The translations under genes were made by a program, and so were the position numbers. Shown piece by piece: positions 1 through 11,395 of a DNA stretch of 64,000 nucleotides. The notes below the pieces were generated by a model. That model did no database searches. It saw nothing but the letters and a program-made list of their open reading frames with translations, and was not told the DNA's origin. How positions within the stretch are numbered: the stretch's first letter is position 1; each line of letters begins with the position of its first letter. This stretch comes from Azolla caroliniana (lineage: Eukaryota; Polypodiophyta), in NCBI GenBank assembly GCA_043228905.1, contig JBHGNT010000015.1, positions 18,786,001 through 18,850,000 on the forward strand, in the 5' to 3' direction.

Positions 1-240
1 GGAGCTCTATTCCAGATGTTCTCTTATCTGTGCACAGTTAAAATATTTGCTAAAACTGATCAAATGTGGTATGCATTCACCCTTACTATTTTTATGTTTT
101 TATGTTCTTGCTGAATAATTAATGTTACCTGGTGTGATAGGAGCTCTATTCCAGATGTTCTCTTATCTGTGCACAGTTAAAATATTTGCTAAAACTAATC
201 AAATGTGGTATGCATTCACCCTTACTATTTTTATGTTTTT
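1..240. repeat. Direct duplication of ~101 bp in an intron
   Basis: Bases 1-102 and 140-240 are nearly the same sequence (both begin GGAGCTCTATTCC and end in ATTTTTATGTTTTT), offset by 139 bp. The second copy runs straight into the splice acceptor of the first visible LMBD2-like exon at 245, so both copies appear intronic. No coding match was recognised in them. Confidence 0.8.
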
Positions 241-244
241 GTAG

Positions 245-1836
245 AATGGATATGGGAGTGTGTCCTTAAACAATATCTTCAACTGGCCCTTTCAGTAACA
301 TTAGGTGTGATGAGCTTTGCCCTTCTGTTTGCTGAAGCCACACTACTTCCAAATGTGGATCTCTCTCTATTTTCTTTGTTTATAAAGGCAGTGGGGAAGA
401 AAGAGATACTTGTGCAGGTATAACTGCAACTTTTATGTGTACCAGTACTGCCATAGAGGTTCTAACATATGTTTTTGTGTGAGATGCAGACAATTGCATT
501 TATTCCTTTAATGTATATGTGCGCATGCACATACTTCTCTCTTTTCAAGTTGGGAATGTTCACTTTCTATTATCTGACACCAAGATACACAAGCTCTGTT
601 AGCTTGCTGATGATATGCTCGTATGTATTGCCGATCAGGATTGTTTTGTTATCTTGGTTTGCACTCTAGTAAACTAACTTGTGTTATGGTTTAATTAGAA
701 TGGTAGCTAGGTATGCAGCACCAATTGCATACAATTTCCTTAACTTGATTCGGCTTGGTGATGGTGCTGAGACCACATTTGAGAAGGTGGGTTATCAATC
801 ATGGGAGCAATTGAATGTGATTCCAAATTGAATTCTAGACTACTCATTGTCAAAGGTACTGTTTCAGAGAATGGGGAAGATGGATGATGCAGCACCCTTT
901 TTCAATGATCACTTCAATAAGATATATCCTCTATTTATGGTTGTCTATACTATCTTGATTGCAAGTGGTTTCTTTGATCGAATCATAAATTTCTTTGGTA
1001 GTTGGCGTAAGCTTTTGTTTAAAACCGAGAGTGAAGATGATGATGGGTTTGATACATCTGGCCTGATTATTCTTCATAAAGGTCAGTAATATTTCGTCAC
1101 AAATTGATTATGGCATATGCATATTTCACTTAAACAACCAGTATTTTATAGAAAGGGTATGGATGGAGGAAGGGTCTAGTATTGGGGAGAATGTAGTACC
1201 TCTTGCAAGGAACTTCGGGAACCTTAGTGGGGATATTGAGGCAGAGGCAATTTTAATGGTACGTGTTTAATGTTATTATGAGCATTTTGTTCTGGGCCCA
1301 AGCATTATATTTTCATCTGCCTTTGGTTTCAGAAATCAGCTGCATTCAAAGGGAAGGATGAATTACCATCTCAGTCTCAAGCAGTATTTGACAAAAATAC
1401 CCCAAGGGCCAATAGCAACATCAACTCAACACACAGAGAGGATTCCCGCAATGCATATTTAAATAGGAGTTCTACTGCGGCCAAATATATTTCTGGGAAA
1501 AATAAATTGCCATTGACTACTACAGAATCAAGATCACATCTAACGAGTACTGATTCTAGTACAATTAATGCTTATACTGAGAGGGCAGATACTGATACTA
1601 CTGGCTCAAGATGGGATTATTTCAAATCAAGCTTTCAGGATCTCAAGTTTACTCTAGCTGGCAAAAGGTTTGCGCCCTTAAGACAATTTGATGAGTCTCA
1701 TCCACCCAAGCCCCAGTCTTCTTCAAGTGAAACTTTGGATTATATTTTTGAGAATCTGAGACGAAAACCTAGTGATCGAGATTTTGATGATGGCACTATG
1801 GATTTGAACCTTCTAGATTCTTCTACTTCAAAGTAG
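245..1836 (+). CDS. LMBR1 domain-containing protein 2-like membrane protein, 3' exons (partial)
   Basis: These are the last six exons of a plant LMBR1-like (LMBD2 homologue) multi-pass membrane protein; the 5' part lies outside the window. Exons read by GT-AG borders and continuous phase are 245-417, 490-620, 699-786, 868-1081, 1152-1258 and 1333-1836, with introns of only 70-81 bases. Seen: hydrophobic segments ending in AEATLLP and LLMICS, then the family-like stretches ARYAAPIAYNFLNLIRL, FNDHFNKIYPLFMVVYT and FFDRIINFFGSWRK, followed by a charged Ser/Thr-rich cytoplasmic tail ending in DLNLLDSSTSK and TAG at 1834-1836. From the family: LMBR1/LIMR proteins are lipocalin-receptor-like membrane proteins, and the plant role is poorly defined. 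The gene converges on NMT1. No break was seen, so it is probably functional. Confidence 0.9.
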
Positions 1837-4017
1837 TCCGACATCTCTTCATTTTTTTCAGAAGATTCAGCTCTGATTAGTGTCACAAAGATTTGATGCT
1901 TGTCTCCAGCCAGTTCTGTGTTATGACAAAGGGAAGATGGTTTAACAAGAAGCTAAACTACAATTTTTGCTGCGCCAAATACATTCTCAAAATCCTGTAT
2001 CAAGTTGTCTATACGCGCAAATCCTTCGAGAATGGGATCTATATAATCTTGTTTACTCCAACACTAAACAAAGCAAACACTATTTATACAAGATAGGAAG
2101 GAGAAATGTTTCTCCTGTATATCATTAACTTATGAACATCTTGAACCCAAATGTGAATAATTGAAAGCCGAGGCATGTGTGGCAGATACTCTCCATTTAA
2201 TTATAGTGTTGTCATTTGCAAGTTGTTTTTAATTTGCTTATTTTTTTCGAAGGTAATAGGTATGGTTTGGAAAACGGGGTCTGATGGTTGATGCACAATA
2301 TTTTATCTTTTCAGAACTGAATTTTCAGTTTTGCAAAGATCAAATGAGTACCCTACACATCCAATTCTAAATGTGGGATGTAGAGGGTACTCATTTTACA
2401 AAGGATTGATAGTATTATTCTTGTTCAAACTTTGTTCATCCATGCTACAATATGGAGTTTTCATGTGAATGGAGAAGAATAAGCATGGATGTTTGGAAAG
2501 GCTGTGGACATGGATGCACAATGTATATATATGGCTCAATTTAAGAAGGCGTTTGTGCATTAACAAATACAGATGTAGGTGGGCAATCAAACTAGTAAAT
2601 TGTACATTTTGAAGATGTACAGGCATATTCAAACTCGTTTAGTCATGGATTTTTGTAAAGAAATTATTACCTAATAGGTTTCTCAAAGAGATGCTCTTAT
2701 TGGCATTTGGGAAGATAGCATTGGTGCAAGATATCAATCCTTGGCAAAATGATTACCCTGTAGATACGATATGTATATATAGATGATGTAATGGCAACAT
2801 GCCCTGTCTTTGTTTAAGTTACAGATATGATGCGGATATAGAGGATAAAATGGCAACAAACTCTGAAATAAATTGATCACATGAGGTGAAGATGGATACA
2901 TGTAATAAACAGTTGCACTAGTGCAAAATGATCTCCCATCTTTACTAAAGGTAAAGATATGATGTGAAATATACAGAATGTAATGGCAAGATACCGTCCA
3001 ATAAATTGTGAATATGAGGTTTATGCAATTCATTTTATATGCGTTTTTCTATTCACATGCCCTATCTAATATCCAAATCTCAAAAAAAAATCTCACATTT
3101 GAGTGCAGAGTTTGAAACAGCTATAACTTCTGCAATGCACAGATGGGCTAGATTGCAAAATCTCCCTTTCAATCACTTGATAATTTTTTCTGTTTATGCA
3201 TATATTAGAGGATCCATAAAACTCAGGTTCATTAGTTAACAGAAATACAATTCCCATCTTTCAAACAAAACGTAATACATACTTCACATAAAGGGCATTG
3301 GTGTTGTGAGATCATTATTGCTGAGTATCAACATAAAACCAGCAACCAAGACAGGTATGAAATAGAAGTCTTATTTGATCTTTTCATTACATCAAATATC
3401 CTCATTGTAAACCTGAGCTAATAATTATTTTGTTATCAGCACTCTTGACACCTATATTATACATTTCAGTATTTTTAACAGTTACAATCACAGCATCAAT
3501 TCTGCTTGGAAATTTTCTAATTTAAAAATTGACTCTCATAGAGTTTCTTTCCACATTATCGAATGTTGAAAAGCCAAAAGGTAAGAAAATAATAACCGAG
3601 TATCAAGAACTCTGAATAGTCACCAAGAACATGAAAATGATTTTCAAATAAAGCAATCAGCAATCCAGCTCAATGAAACCCCATCACAGATAATCTTGGT
3701 AGAGCCCTCATGTAGTCCTTTTTCACTTAATATAAATAGGGCTGTGTCACAACTAAATTCAGTTGGGCATATGTTGAGGTATTAACTTAAGAATTACAAT
3801 GCCATCCAGCCTTATATGATCTATACCCATCATCTCTGCGCCATGAAAAATGAAGATATCTAGCTTGCTTGATGGGATCATGTCCAACATTCAATAATGT
3901 TTTTTTTTTGGGTTTTTACTACTTATTTTACCGACTTTGTTAAGAAAAAAATGTTTGGTACTCCAAACATGTTAGCCTTTCTATAGCAAGACCAAAATGT
4001 TTGATATTTTAGTCTTT
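1837..4017. other. Intergenic interval between convergent genes
   Basis: AT-rich sequence that should hold both 3' UTRs (LMBD2-like from the left, NMT1 from the right). Apart from a hairpin at 2342-2396 and short degenerate repeats around 2760-2990 (recurring ATGATGT...AATGGCAA phrases), no gene was recognised. Confidence 0.6.
2342..2396. repeat. Inverted repeat, 21-bp arms
   Basis: Arms 2342-2362 (AAATGAGTACCCTACACATCC) and 2376-2396 pair at about 19 of 21 positions around a 13-base loop. It lies about 0.5 kb past the LMBD2-like stop codon, so it may be in that gene's 3' UTR or be a short MITE-like hairpin. Confidence 0.7.
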
Positions 4018-5337
4018 CTATAGCAAGACCAAACCCAACGCTGATGGCTTCATTGCAGCATTTAACCGATAGTTATAAAGATAGTAGTGAAGATGGCCAT
4101 CACCTGGACCAAATTTCAGATCTTTCAAAAAAGACTGATTGTGCATGATGTCCAATGCATTGAACACATCATATTTCTCACGTTTTGCCACAATTAATGC
4201 ATCATTCATGAGCTGCAGCAATGGAGTCTTAGTTGCCACATTGTAATATGAATAAGCTGCTTTCAGATCAGTATGATTCTTATTGCCAAGAATCGTAGAC
4301 GGAAGTGTGTAAAAGCTGCAAAAATCTGTGATTTCTCTTGATTCCGGGTCTTCGACAACATAGCTGCTTATCACATTCTCTATTGGCAGCAACCAATACT
4401 CCACATCTTTATCAGAGAAATCCGGCGCAACAACAAACTGAGCGAGATATGCTTGTAAAAGGCGGCGGATGGCAGGCACATCATGCCGTTCCATCTGTCT
4501 GAACCCAGGTGTGACAGTGTTATCAGGCAATCGATAAAGCTTGATAGTTCTACTCATAGTCATGCGAGCCCCAAGTCGAGAAAAACCCACATCTATAAGC
4601 TTCTTAGGATTCAATGAACGATGCCAATATTGGCAAGTGACAATTGGTGTTGGAAGAACAACACCTGCAGTGTATACTGCTTGCCATATATTCTCTAAAT
4701 GAACTCTTCTAGTAACTTCTTTTATGAGTACGGGAGCTAACCTTTTAGACCTTAGTTTCTTATGCACACATAGGAAGTTGATCTCAGCCATCAATATAGT
4801 TCTGTCCCGGACACGGATTCGGGCTGGTACTCCACTAATGAATGCAACTAGTTTCTTGTTTGCTTGCCCTCGGACTCCAATATGCCAGCTTGTGAAATAC
4901 CCTGGAGGTTGAAGGGCCCATCTGAGAAACTCCTTTGAATAGTTAAACCTAAACATGTTCTCATCATCTTCAACATAGTTTGTGCTCAAAAGGCTATAAA
5001 TCTCAGCTGCAGTTTCATCCGAGCTCACATCACATGTACACCATTCAAAGTTTTTTGGTAGATTGTAAGGCTCCTGCTTCACATCCGATACATCTTGTGG
5101 TGGTTCAATTGGCCCTTCATCGAGAGATTTGTCTTTTTCTTTATCACCGAATTGTTCAACAGGTTGTGTTTCCCAGAAAGCATGTTTTTTATCAAGGTTC
5201 ATGGACTTTTGAAGAGTTTTTGCTAACTCTTCAACTGATTTAGATCCCATTTGCATCAAGCTTTCATTATCTCCAGGTGTGGATGAATCGTCTGAGTTTG
5301 GGTTCCCATTGATATGGCTACTTTCAGCCCCAGCCAT
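4018..5337 (-). CDS. NMT1: Glycylpeptide N-tetradecanoyltransferase 1 (N-myristoyltransferase)
   Basis: Complete 439-codon open frame without introns, about the usual length of plant NMT1. The enzyme transfers myristate from myristoyl-CoA to the N-terminal glycine of proteins such as calcium-dependent kinases, ARF GTPases and SnRK1 beta subunits, in the cytosol and at ribosomes. Seen: a polar N-terminal region (about residues 1-90), then the two-lobed GNAT-type catalytic core. Both family signatures are present, EINFLCVHK at 185-193 and KFGPGDG at 408-414. The protein ends in GLVLL; in this family the C-terminal carboxylate acts as the catalytic base, so the intact end matters. The start at 5337 is the first ATG after a probable leader acceptor at 5346. 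No damaging change was noticed. Confidence 0.97.
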   Translation of the reverse strand: MAGAESSHINGNPNSDDSSTPGDNESLMQMGSKSVEELAKTLQKSMNLDKKHAFWETQPVEQFGDKEKDKSLDEGPIEPPQDVSDVKQEPYNLPKNFEWCTCDVSSDETAAEIYSLLSTNYVEDDENMFRFNYSKEFLRWALQPPGYFTSWHIGVRGQANKKLVAFISGVPARIRVRDRTILMAEINFLCVHKKLRSKRLAPVLIKEVTRRVHLENIWQAVYTAGVVLPTPIVTCQYWHRSLNPKKLIDVGFSRLGARMTMSRTIKLYRLPDNTVTPGFRQMERHDVPAIRRLLQAYLAQFVVAPDFSDKDVEYWLLPIENVISSYVVEDPESREITDFCSFYTLPSTILGNKNHTDLKAAYSYYNVATKTPLLQLMNDALIVAKREKYDVFNALDIMHNQSFLKDLKFGPGDGHLHYYLYNYRLNAAMKPSALGLVLL

Positions 5338-5345
5338 GATGTAGT

Positions 5346-6193
5346 CTATGAATTGACACGATCAAACATCATGAAATAAAAAATGGATCAAAACAAGAAG
5401 CAAAAGTAGAAACATAGAACTAAATGTTCATAGGAATTTATAGAAGAAAACAACGGCGGTAAAACTAATTATGTAAAGCTCACTAAATGCAAAACCAGCA
5501 ATAGAATAACTGGTGCAAATCAGAAACAAAAAATATATATGCAAAAAGAGCAGCAAAAATTAAATGATTGTTCATTGACTACTCAGTGAATGAACATGGA
5601 GAAAAACGGAACAAATAAAGGGGCAAGCCTAGAAACATAAATCTGAAAACTAATAAGGACAATGGAACAAATAAATAGATACAAAGAGCCAAATCCAAAA
5701 GAAAACTAAACAGATAAAAACAACATGACGCAATACTAACCACGTAAAAAACTAAATATAAAAACCGGCAACAGAAAACTAATGATGTGGTATATGAAAT
5801 CCCATCATTAGAAAAAGAAAAACTAGATTCAAAATACCAAGAACACTGACTCATTAAATTATCAACAGAGATACGATAACAACAGCGGAAAACTAGCTAA
5901 AAATGCAAAAATAGCAACAGGGATCTAGCGAAAAACGCAAAAAAGAACAGAAAAGAAGAAATGAACCATTCAAATCAAAATGAAGAAATGTGAGGAAAAA
6001 CAAGATTTTAAATCCAACCCCTAGAAATTATTCTCTAGGGTTTCTGAAGATACACTAAACGTGTTCAAAAAGTCGATTCAATCGATGTATGAACGAAATA
6101 AAAGAAGAAGAAGAAATGAAAGAGGGAGGAGGAGGAGGAGGAGGGGGAGGAAACGAAGAAGAAGAAGAAACAAAAAGAGGCAGAAGATCTTAC
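5346..6193 (-). other. Probable 5' UTR intron of NMT1
   Basis: On the minus strand a consensus donor (CGAG|GTAAG, exon ending at 6194) and an acceptor (TTCATAG|ACTACATC, exon resuming at 5345) bracket 848 bases. The ATG follows eight bases after the acceptor. The interval is A-rich on the plus strand (U-rich in the transcript), as plant introns are. This is inferred from splice consensus only. Confidence 0.65.
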
Positions 6194-6367
6194 CTCGACT
6201 CAATCGATCTGAAGAAGAAAACCCAAGTCTGTTTCTTGGGAACTGAAGAAGAAGAAGAAGACGAAGAAGAAACAGAACAGCCCACAAAGAGGAGAGAGAA
6301 GAAACTTAGGTTAAAAACATGTTTCAAAGTGAGGATGAGAGAGAGAGAGAGAGAGAGAGAGGGTTTA

Positions 6368-6402
<35 letters not shown>
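6194..6402 (-). promoter_or_regulatory. Likely NMT1 first (non-coding) exon and promoter-proximal CT tracts
   Basis: Upstream of the inferred donor the minus strand is strongly pyrimidine-rich, with (CT)n runs at 6336-6362 and 6370-6402 and TTC-rich stretches at 6240-6270. CT-rich tracts are common around plant core promoters and 5' UTRs. The transcription start cannot be placed from sequence alone, and no clear TATA box was assigned. Confidence 0.4.
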
Positions 6403-6404
<2 letters not shown>

Positions 6405-6475
6405 TTGAAGAGTGTTATTATGGGTCTAGTGGTTTATTGGCAACTTGACCTTGAGGTCCTTCCTTAGACCCGGAG

Positions 6476-6932
6476 TCTAAACTTCGGTGGTGATGAACTG
6501 CACTCTCGTAGATTAGCCAAGGGTGTTGTGAGAAAATATCCTGATCGGGTCTTCTTGAGGTGTTTCAGTGTATTGGCCCATTAGCTGCATGCCAGTTCTC
6601 TTCCTTGTCAATGAGCTACTGCGAATGATGGACACCACGTGTTGTATCTGGGAGCTTCTTCGGCACAATTGTAGACATTTATGTCCCGCGTACTTGACCT
6701 CAACAGTTCTAAACTTCAGTGAACTGCACTCGTAGATTAGCCAAGGGTGTTGTGAGAAAATATCTTGATCGTGTCTTCGTGAGGTGATTCACTGTATTGG
6801 CCCATTAGCTGCATGCCAGTTCTCTTCCCTGTCAATGAGCTACTTCGAATGATGGACACCACTTGTTGTATATAGGAGCTTCTCCGGCACAATCGTAGAC
6901 ATTTATGTCCCGCGTGGTTGACCTCAACAGTT
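6476..6932. repeat. Tandem duplication, two ~225-230-bp copies
   Basis: Copy 1 (about 6476-6707) and copy 2 (about 6708-6932) share the same order of phrases: TCTAAACTTC, CGTAGATTAGCCAAGGGTG, TTGGCCCATTAGCTGCATGCC and ATTTATGTCCCGCGT. The offset is about 224-232 bases with small indels. No coding potential was seen. Confidence 0.8.
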
Positions 6933-9036
6933 CGTACATCATATGTATTCTTCCCTCACAATGTGGCCTACCAATCCCTCCAGTCTTTCATTTTTGGAGA
7001 CTTGATATGGCTAGCCGATCTCTTGGATTCGTGAATAATGGCATGGGTTCGCCACTTATGCATCTGTTCGTGTGTTAAGTGTCACTCATGTGATCCCCTA
7101 GTTCGCATCACTAATACAAACCTTCAATTCTAAGTATATATATATCATCTTAGTAGCCTCTTGTTTTATCAATAATAGTTGGTCGATTGTACTCCACATG
7201 GCTCCTTGCTGAGTGAAAACATTATTAAAGTCCTCTTTCACTACCTAGTCCCATAACATTTCTTCAAGAAATGTTCTGAACCACCTTTGATTGTTGGCTT
7301 GGTGGTTTACAATGTAGGATCAAAATTGTAAAATATAAGAGAACCCAAGGTTAATCCTCACCATGTGCTAAAACCCACCTCATAGATCTCAATCACTCTC
7401 CCCTACATGTTAAAAATATAATTGATGGAGTCCCCTTGGTGGTTTACAATGTAGCATCAACATCATAAGATTAAGAGAACCCAATCTTAATCCTCACTAT
7501 GTGCTAAACTCCACCTCATAGATCTTAATCACTCTCCCCTGGATGTTAAGAATATAATTGATGGAGTCCCCTTGGTGGTTTACAATGTAGCATCGAAATC
7601 ATAAAATGAAGAGAAAACAAGTTTAATCCTCGCTATTGGCTAAACCCCACCTCATAGATCTCAATCACTCTCCCCAAGATGTTAAAAATATAGTTGATGT
7701 AGTCCCGTCATCCCTATACTTAACTTTGTAGCCAATGGAATTTCTTCATCAGTAGAGTAACTAAGGCACACACTATGTGCCTTGGGAGTCTCACATATGC
7801 TTGCTAGTGTTTTCTTTAGTCCCTCACAACAATATTAATTGCATGTTGTCAACACAATGAACTAATGGTATACTTCACTCTAGTTTGTAGATGGGAATCG
7901 AGCAAACACACACCCTGTTGTTAACGAGGTAGACAATGATGGGTGCTTCTATTTTACTTAGGTCTTTCTTATTAACAAAAACTCTATCCGTTCTCACAAA
8001 TAGGTGATCTTAACGTTAAAGGCACTCAATTGTTAGTTTAAAGACTTAATTCTTATACAATTAAATGAATAAACAACTAAGGAAAGTATAAGGAAATCAA
8101 CAACATAAATGGGACCTCGATATATTGCGACCATAACACTCAAATCCATACAACACATTTTTCACTAAATGGGGTAAACAAGTATTTCGCATGAGTAATC
8201 AAGTTAGAGAAATAGGTGCTATTATATAGAAGGGTAACAACACACTCAATATTTTGTTACCTTCTTCAGGCCTAACACACATTTCTAGGTGACCACCAAA
8301 GCCAAGGAACTTTTGGTTGGTTGCATTATCATCTAGGATCAAACCATGAGGGGCAACACTAGCTGATTTTAGTGACCCTGCCAATTTGTTATATATTTCC
8401 TTTGGGGGTATTGTATCTTTGTCTATGGCCAAACTGCAACCCCATAAGGAATATGTATTTCGGATAAATAGGACACATGTCCACTAATATAAATTGTTGG
8501 AACTATATGAAGTAGGATATAAAATAAAACACTGAGAATGGGAAGTTTGGGAATATGAACATTTATGATTACAAAACGTATTAAGTACTTAAAGTGAGAA
8601 GTGAATTTTGGAGTGTAAGGTCATGAAACATGAGTAAGAAAACGTAAAGAGTCATTCTATGTGAGTCTCTCATCAATGTAGTGTTTCCCACCTTTTCCTA
8701 TTTAAACCTTGGTTTTAAAGTTCGACGCGGCTTGAGTGATTGGGACAATACAAATGCATTCTACAATGGGTTGGTTATACATGCTCAAATTGTTGAAGAC
8801 GGTTTTGATGGGCAAGGATGTTGGTTATATGTTGAGTATGGTCTTCAATACATGCGGAACTAAATGCAAACATGAAGTTTTCAGACTACCAGCCAGGGTG
8901 GACATCCAAGAGCTTTAGTATATGCGGAATCAAGTTCAGCCAACTATGTCTGTAACATGAAGTTTTTAGAGACCCTGACAAGGGGCAAAGGAAGATGTGA
9001 CACTAACTTGTTTTCACATGCTAGAGATTGACAGTA
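6933..9036. other. Non-coding intergenic DNA
   Basis: AT-rich DNA with stop codons in all frames. It holds a three-copy tandem repeat (7301-7706). A 77-codon minus-strand frame at 8199-8432 has no recognisable domain and is not called as a gene. Confidence 0.5.
7301..7706. repeat. Three-copy tandem repeat, unit ~136 bp
   Basis: Copies start at 7301, 7438 and 7574, each with GGTGGTTTACAATGTAG. Each contains CACCTCATAGATCT(C/T)AATCACTCTCCCC and ends near GTTGATG(G/T)AGTCCC. Copies differ by scattered substitutions and one-base length changes, so the array is not new. Confidence 0.85.
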
Positions 9037-9473
9037 TGTTAAGAATTAGGTAAGTAATTAAGAGTTAATTAATACCTAATTATGTGATTAAGTTAAGTGC
9101 AGAAGATTATGTGATATGTGTGTGAGAGGAAGAGAGAGAGAGGAGAGATACACTTATGAACAACACAAGATGGGGGATGAGTAAACTAGAGTGTATATTA
9201 TAAAATATCATCATCAAAATACAAAAATACCTACAATGAGGTATATATAGATTTCATGTGCAAGGGTGCACATGTGTGAGAATAATATAAGTACAAGAGT
9301 GTAAGTCCTATATTAAATGTACTTAGGAGTGGAGGATTTGGAATATCCCACTTAAGTACACGGTCCTATTTAAGGCGTTATAGTCAACACTTCTAACTAG
9401 ATTCTATCTAGGTAACTACGAAGTTACATGGTTGACTAAATAACTAACTCTAGTTGAGCTTGATCTCTCAACA
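9037..9473 (+). mobile_element. LTR-like sequence (~437 bp), possibly a solo LTR
   Basis: The segment begins TGTTAAG, ends CTCAACA and is followed at once by TGGTATGGTCCCC, which resembles a mutated initiator-tRNA primer-binding site (TGGTATCAGAGC). Diverged relatives lie at 10668-10845 (same strand) and about 11085-11395 (opposite strand), which supports a dispersed mobile repeat. No retrotransposon protein was recognised beside it. The boundaries are an inference from TG...CA and the PBS-like motif. Confidence 0.5.
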
Positions 9474-10667
9474 TGGTATGGTCCCCGATTCTATCACCTT
9501 TATATGTGGTCTCCTAGCTTGTCGTAGCAAAGGTGTTATTGGCAAAGGCTGAGAGTTGTATTCATGGATTATAATTATCGTTATCTTGCCAAATGCCATC
9601 GGTTATATTTGGTCTTTTCGTTGATGATATATACTTGTGGAGATGAAACAATATTATATACTATTTGTATAGTGCCTCTGGCCTTTTTAATTTTTATACC
9701 AATGGAGCATATGTTTTATGGAAAAAGAATATGAAGAAGAGGGTTGGTTGTCCCTTTTAAGAGTATTTGTTAGTCATTAGTTTATGGTAATCCTAATCGT
9801 CAAGCTTAGTTTTGGAGGTGGGGGAACCATTTTATACTCTCCCTTTTGTATCTAACCACTTGACTACTAAAACCTTCTCTCATTTAAATATATACTTATT
9901 TTCTATTGTCATTAGTAATATCACAATATGAGCATATGTGCATTAACCATTTAATTAGTCCATTGGTTGTCGACCTAAGTGGGGCCATGATCTCAATGCC
10001 CCCATTACAACCACAAGTAACATTCCAATGCTCATTTGGTGGGTGGCCTATGTTAGTTAGTGAACCAATCATTGAGCGAGGTTGAGAGTTGCTCATTCTT
10101 GGATTATCATCTCGACTTTATTCATAGTAGGCAGGATGATTGGCTCCCTTGTAGAGATGCTTGAGCTTACACTTCAAGGTTTTCCTTTGAAGAGAGGCCG
10201 CTCTCTCCCAAACTAATTTTATGAGGGAGAGAGGTCTCACCATAGAGGATGAGGGGTAGATGTGGGAGACATTGGGACGTTGTGTGATGGGGCATTTTCT
10301 TGATGGGGATCTCAATATTTGAATAATGGATCTGAAGGAGATAGAAAAGCCTCGTAAATAGAGTCTCAAGAACTTCTCAAGATGTCGTAATGAAGGGGGT
10401 AACAAGTCCCCTTTGTATAGCCCAACACATAAGGCTCCCAAACCACCGAGAGTTCCCACATGTCTTAAATCCTTATGGGTTTGTCCAAGTTCCTAGGATG
10501 AGTGGTTCCCCAACTATCCCATCGTTAAACAATTGAAGTTAACCTTATAGTTGATTATCAAGGTTATGCTTTCAACATGTACTAGGTAAGAGTCAAGACA
10601 ATCCATCAACTTTGGGAAAGAGCACTTTGTGAAGTTTTCACTGAGGTTAGAGTATGTTCGGATGGAT

Positions 10668-10845
10668 AAATGCCTACTATTAATAATTAGGTAATTAAGC
10701 AAGGGTTAATTAACGTCTAATTATGTGAGTAGTGATAACGCGGAAGATTATGAGAGATGTAGGTGTATGTGTGTGAGAGGAAGAGAAAGAGAGGAAGTTA
10801 CACTTATGAACAATAATATAAATGGGGGATGATTAACGAGAGTTA
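10668..10845 (+). repeat. Diverged fragment related to the 9037-9473 LTR
   Basis: It shares AATTAGGTAA...GTTAATTAA...CTAATTATGTGA, GTGTGTGAGAGGAAGAGA and CACTTATGAACAA in the same order as 9037-9190. The similarity stops after about 10845. Confidence 0.65.
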
Positions 10846-10900
10846 CAAGCTCCCTCCCTCCTTCTTTGTGTAGTCTCTCCCCCCCCCTCCTCGTCTATGT

Positions 10901-10902
<2 letters not shown>

Positions 10903-10942
<40 letters not shown>
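10903..10942. repeat. (TC)n microsatellite
   Basis: Uninterrupted CT dinucleotide run of about 40 bases. Confidence 0.95.
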
Positions 10943-10947
<5 letters not shown>

Positions 10948-11084
10948 TCTAACTAATTTGTAACTTTGAAGTTTTTCTTTAACCTAACTAGTAAACCACA
11001 TAAACGGCTTAGCCGGCTTAACCGGTTTGGCAAGGCTCAAGCCGAGCCGAGCCGAGCCGTTGCCGATCCCTACCCACTACCAAA

Positions 11085-11286
11085 CCCATTTTAAGATAGG
11101 ACTTATACCCTTGTTCCTATACTCTCTTCCCACATGTGCACCCTTGCACATGAGATGTATATATACCCCATTGTGGGTATTTTGTAACTTGATGCTTATT
11201 AATATAAAGAAAAGTTCTTTAAGCTATACTATTGCATTAATGGTTCATTAAGTGTAATTCCTATCGATCTCTTATTAAACTTCCCC

Positions 11287-11362
<76 letters not shown>

Positions 11363-11395
11363 CTCATAGTCTTCCGTTGCTTAATCACATAAGTG
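11085..11395 (-). repeat. Inverted, diverged relative of the 9037-9473 LTR
   Basis: Read on the minus strand, the segment carries the same phrases as 9060-9330: AATGGGGTATATATA, CATGTGCAAGGGTGCACATG and a CTTAATCACATAA complement. It is therefore an inverted copy about 2 kb away. It contains an expanded CT/CA tract. Confidence 0.55.
11288..11361. repeat. (CT)n-(CA)n compound microsatellite
   Basis: A run of CT followed directly by about 28 CA units. Confidence 0.95.

Noticed and set aside
6061-6448. Arg/Lys/Glu-rich short frames on both strands
   Set aside because: Low-complexity GAA/GAG and (GA)n sequence in the NMT1 leader; no protein signal.
8199-8432. 77-codon minus-strand frame
   Set aside because: No recognisable domain, no flanking exons with coding character; chance length in AT-rich DNA.
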